Assembly: GCA_010279815.1 (NCBI GenBank)
Contig: QEOQ01000194.1
Span: 17,554 to 33,486, forward strand
Origin: Brachionus plicatilis
Lineage: Eukaryota; Rotifera; Eurotatoria; Ploima; Brachionidae
Length of the DNA: 15,933 bases
Direction of reading: 5' to 3'
Part shown: positions 15,193-15,933 of the stretch, piece after piece
Layout: each line of letters opens with the position of its first letter
How positions within the stretch are numbered: position 1 is the stretch's first letter
Program-made: the position numbers and the translations under genes
The notes under the pieces: generated by a model
The model's database searches: none
What the model saw: the letters and a program-made list of their open reading frames with translations, nothing else
Told to the model about the DNA's origin: nothing

Positions 15193-15733
15193 TCAGTTGT
15201 CTAAAAAAGATCAATTTTGTATCGTCATAAAGTTTTTTCAAATTGAAAACGATAAATATATTTCTTTTTAATCTATTTTTTATTTTCTAGAAAACAATAA
15301 TTTCTTAAATTATAACTTATTTTCAATTTTTTTTTCCATCCTTTAATATGAAAATTTAAAACCAAAGTTGCAAGTTGATTTGATTTTTCTTGTCCAAAGG
15401 TTGAAGTTGAACATAGATGTGAACAGTCACGAACCAGATTGTAAAAAAATTCAGTGATATTGTCATCGTGAAATGCGTAATGTCAAATTTACTTCGTTTT
15501 TTAAATCCCAATTCATTTCTTTTCTAAATTGTACCTAGAGAGCCATTTTTAAATCTTAATTTGAAACATGCAATCTTTTCCCATAGGATTTATGATTTTT
15601 ATTCGAGTAAATTTCTTGATAAAAAAAATAAAAACATTTGGTGTTAACTAATCTTTTTAGAAATAAAAAGAAGATTCAAATTTTCAAAAAAGCAACTAAA
15701 TATATTTGAGAAAAAAAATTTTTTAACTAAAAA
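15193..15733. other. AT-rich stretch with no supported gene
   Basis: No coding frame, RNA or repeat recognised. It would contain the 5' region of the ORF at 15734. Confidence 0.4.
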
Positions 15734-15892
15734 ATGAAGTTTCAAATTATTTTAGCTATGGTATTATCAGTTGGTTTTGGATATACATTAGAGGAGGATA
15801 GAAAAACATCAAGTATTGTAATCAATAATGGAGTTAAAATTACGGGACTTGATTACAGAAATGAGCATCCTATTCATCCATTTACAAACTGA
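15734..15892 (+). CDS. small secreted-protein ORF, possibly start of a carboxylesterase-like protein
   Basis: ATG at 15734 (context AAAAAATGA) starts a clear signal peptide, MKFQIILAMVLSVGFGYTLE, then EDRKTSSIVINNGVKITGLD and YRNEHPIHPFTN before TGA at 15890-15892. Type-B carboxylesterases often open with a signal peptide followed by V-x-x-x-x-G-x-I-x-G and F-x-x-IPYA. The spacing here fits loosely, and an ATATGCT follows where IPYA could have been, but the similarity is too short to assert. The frame stops abruptly at the point where dynein-like sequence begins, so it may be a gene start truncated by rearrangement. A genuine 52-residue secreted peptide is also possible. Confidence 0.4.
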   Translation: MKFQIILAMVLSVGFGYTLEEDRKTSSIVINNGVKITGLDYRNEHPIHPFTN

Positions 15893-15933
15893 ATATGCTA
15901 TTTTTTTGACCATGAATCAGGGCTTCGCAAGCC
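15891..15933 (+). pseudogene. third dynein heavy chain AAA1 fragment (runs off the window)
   Basis: The frame from 15891 reads EYAIFLTMNQGFAS, matching the dynein AAA1 motif [14 protein letters not shown]. Nineteen bases (15900-15918, ATTTTTTTGACCATGAATC) are identical to the minus-strand copy at 2275-2257. The Gly lost in that copy is kept here, so this is an independent copy, on the plus strand. Only 43 bp are visible. Confidence 0.55.

Noticed and set aside
15050..15241. 63-codon minus-strand ORF
   Set aside because: Antisense to the acidic C-terminal region of the Tigger transposase relic.
1..15933. CRISPR array, prokaryotic operon, tRNA or rRNA genes
   Set aside because: No regularly spaced repeats, no ribosome-binding-site-led gene clusters and no tRNA/rRNA-like sequence; spliced genes show the window is eukaryotic.

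Overview
The window is strongly AT-rich animal DNA. Coding sequence is split by short GT-AG introns (51, 53, 59 and 78 nt in the one gene that can be fully assembled, and 50 nt in a second candidate). It carries a CR1/jockey-like LINE, a pogo/Tigger transposase relic, palindromic MITEs, and pieces of an axonemal outer-arm dynein heavy chain. Dynein of this type implies an animal with motile cilia or flagella. Small introns with this base composition would suit a monogonont rotifer such as Brachionus, but that is an inference and other compact AT-rich metazoans are possible.

Layout. 1-770: two unidentified coding-like stretches on the + strand, one with a possible WWE-like domain. 1090-1860: a degenerate coiled-coil gene with a duplicated exon/intron junction. 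2213-3073 and 4245-5992 (both -): two blocks of one DNAH5/DNAH8-type dynein heavy chain, full of frameshifts and stops. They lie in permuted order: the AAA4-stalk-AAA5 block is upstream of the linker-AAA1 block. A 140-bp inverted-repeat element splits a conserved AAA5 exon, and a perfect four-unit heat-shock element lies in a putative intron. 5993-6775: AAGTCA-rich repeats and a 313-bp palindromic MITE. 6776-8421: a 5'-truncated, internally deleted LINE reverse transcriptase.

8796-12404 (-): the one apparently intact gene, an eight-exon S28 serine carboxypeptidase (PRCP-like, 507 residues). Its Ser, Asp and His motifs are all present, and the reading frame is kept across every proposed splice. 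A second MITE copy with an 8-bp target duplication sits in its sixth intron. 12405-13970: upstream sequence with a phased TGATCA repeat, plus degenerate coding traces. 13970-14154: a Cys-rich 3'-terminal exon. 14261-15192: a pogo/Tigger transposase relic lacking its catalytic middle. 15734-15892: a small secreted-protein ORF whose end runs directly into a third dynein AAA1 fragment, on the opposite strand to the first two.

There is no operon-like cooperation here. The region reads as one functional secreted peptidase gene set in a landscape of decayed and rearranged gene and transposon fragments.
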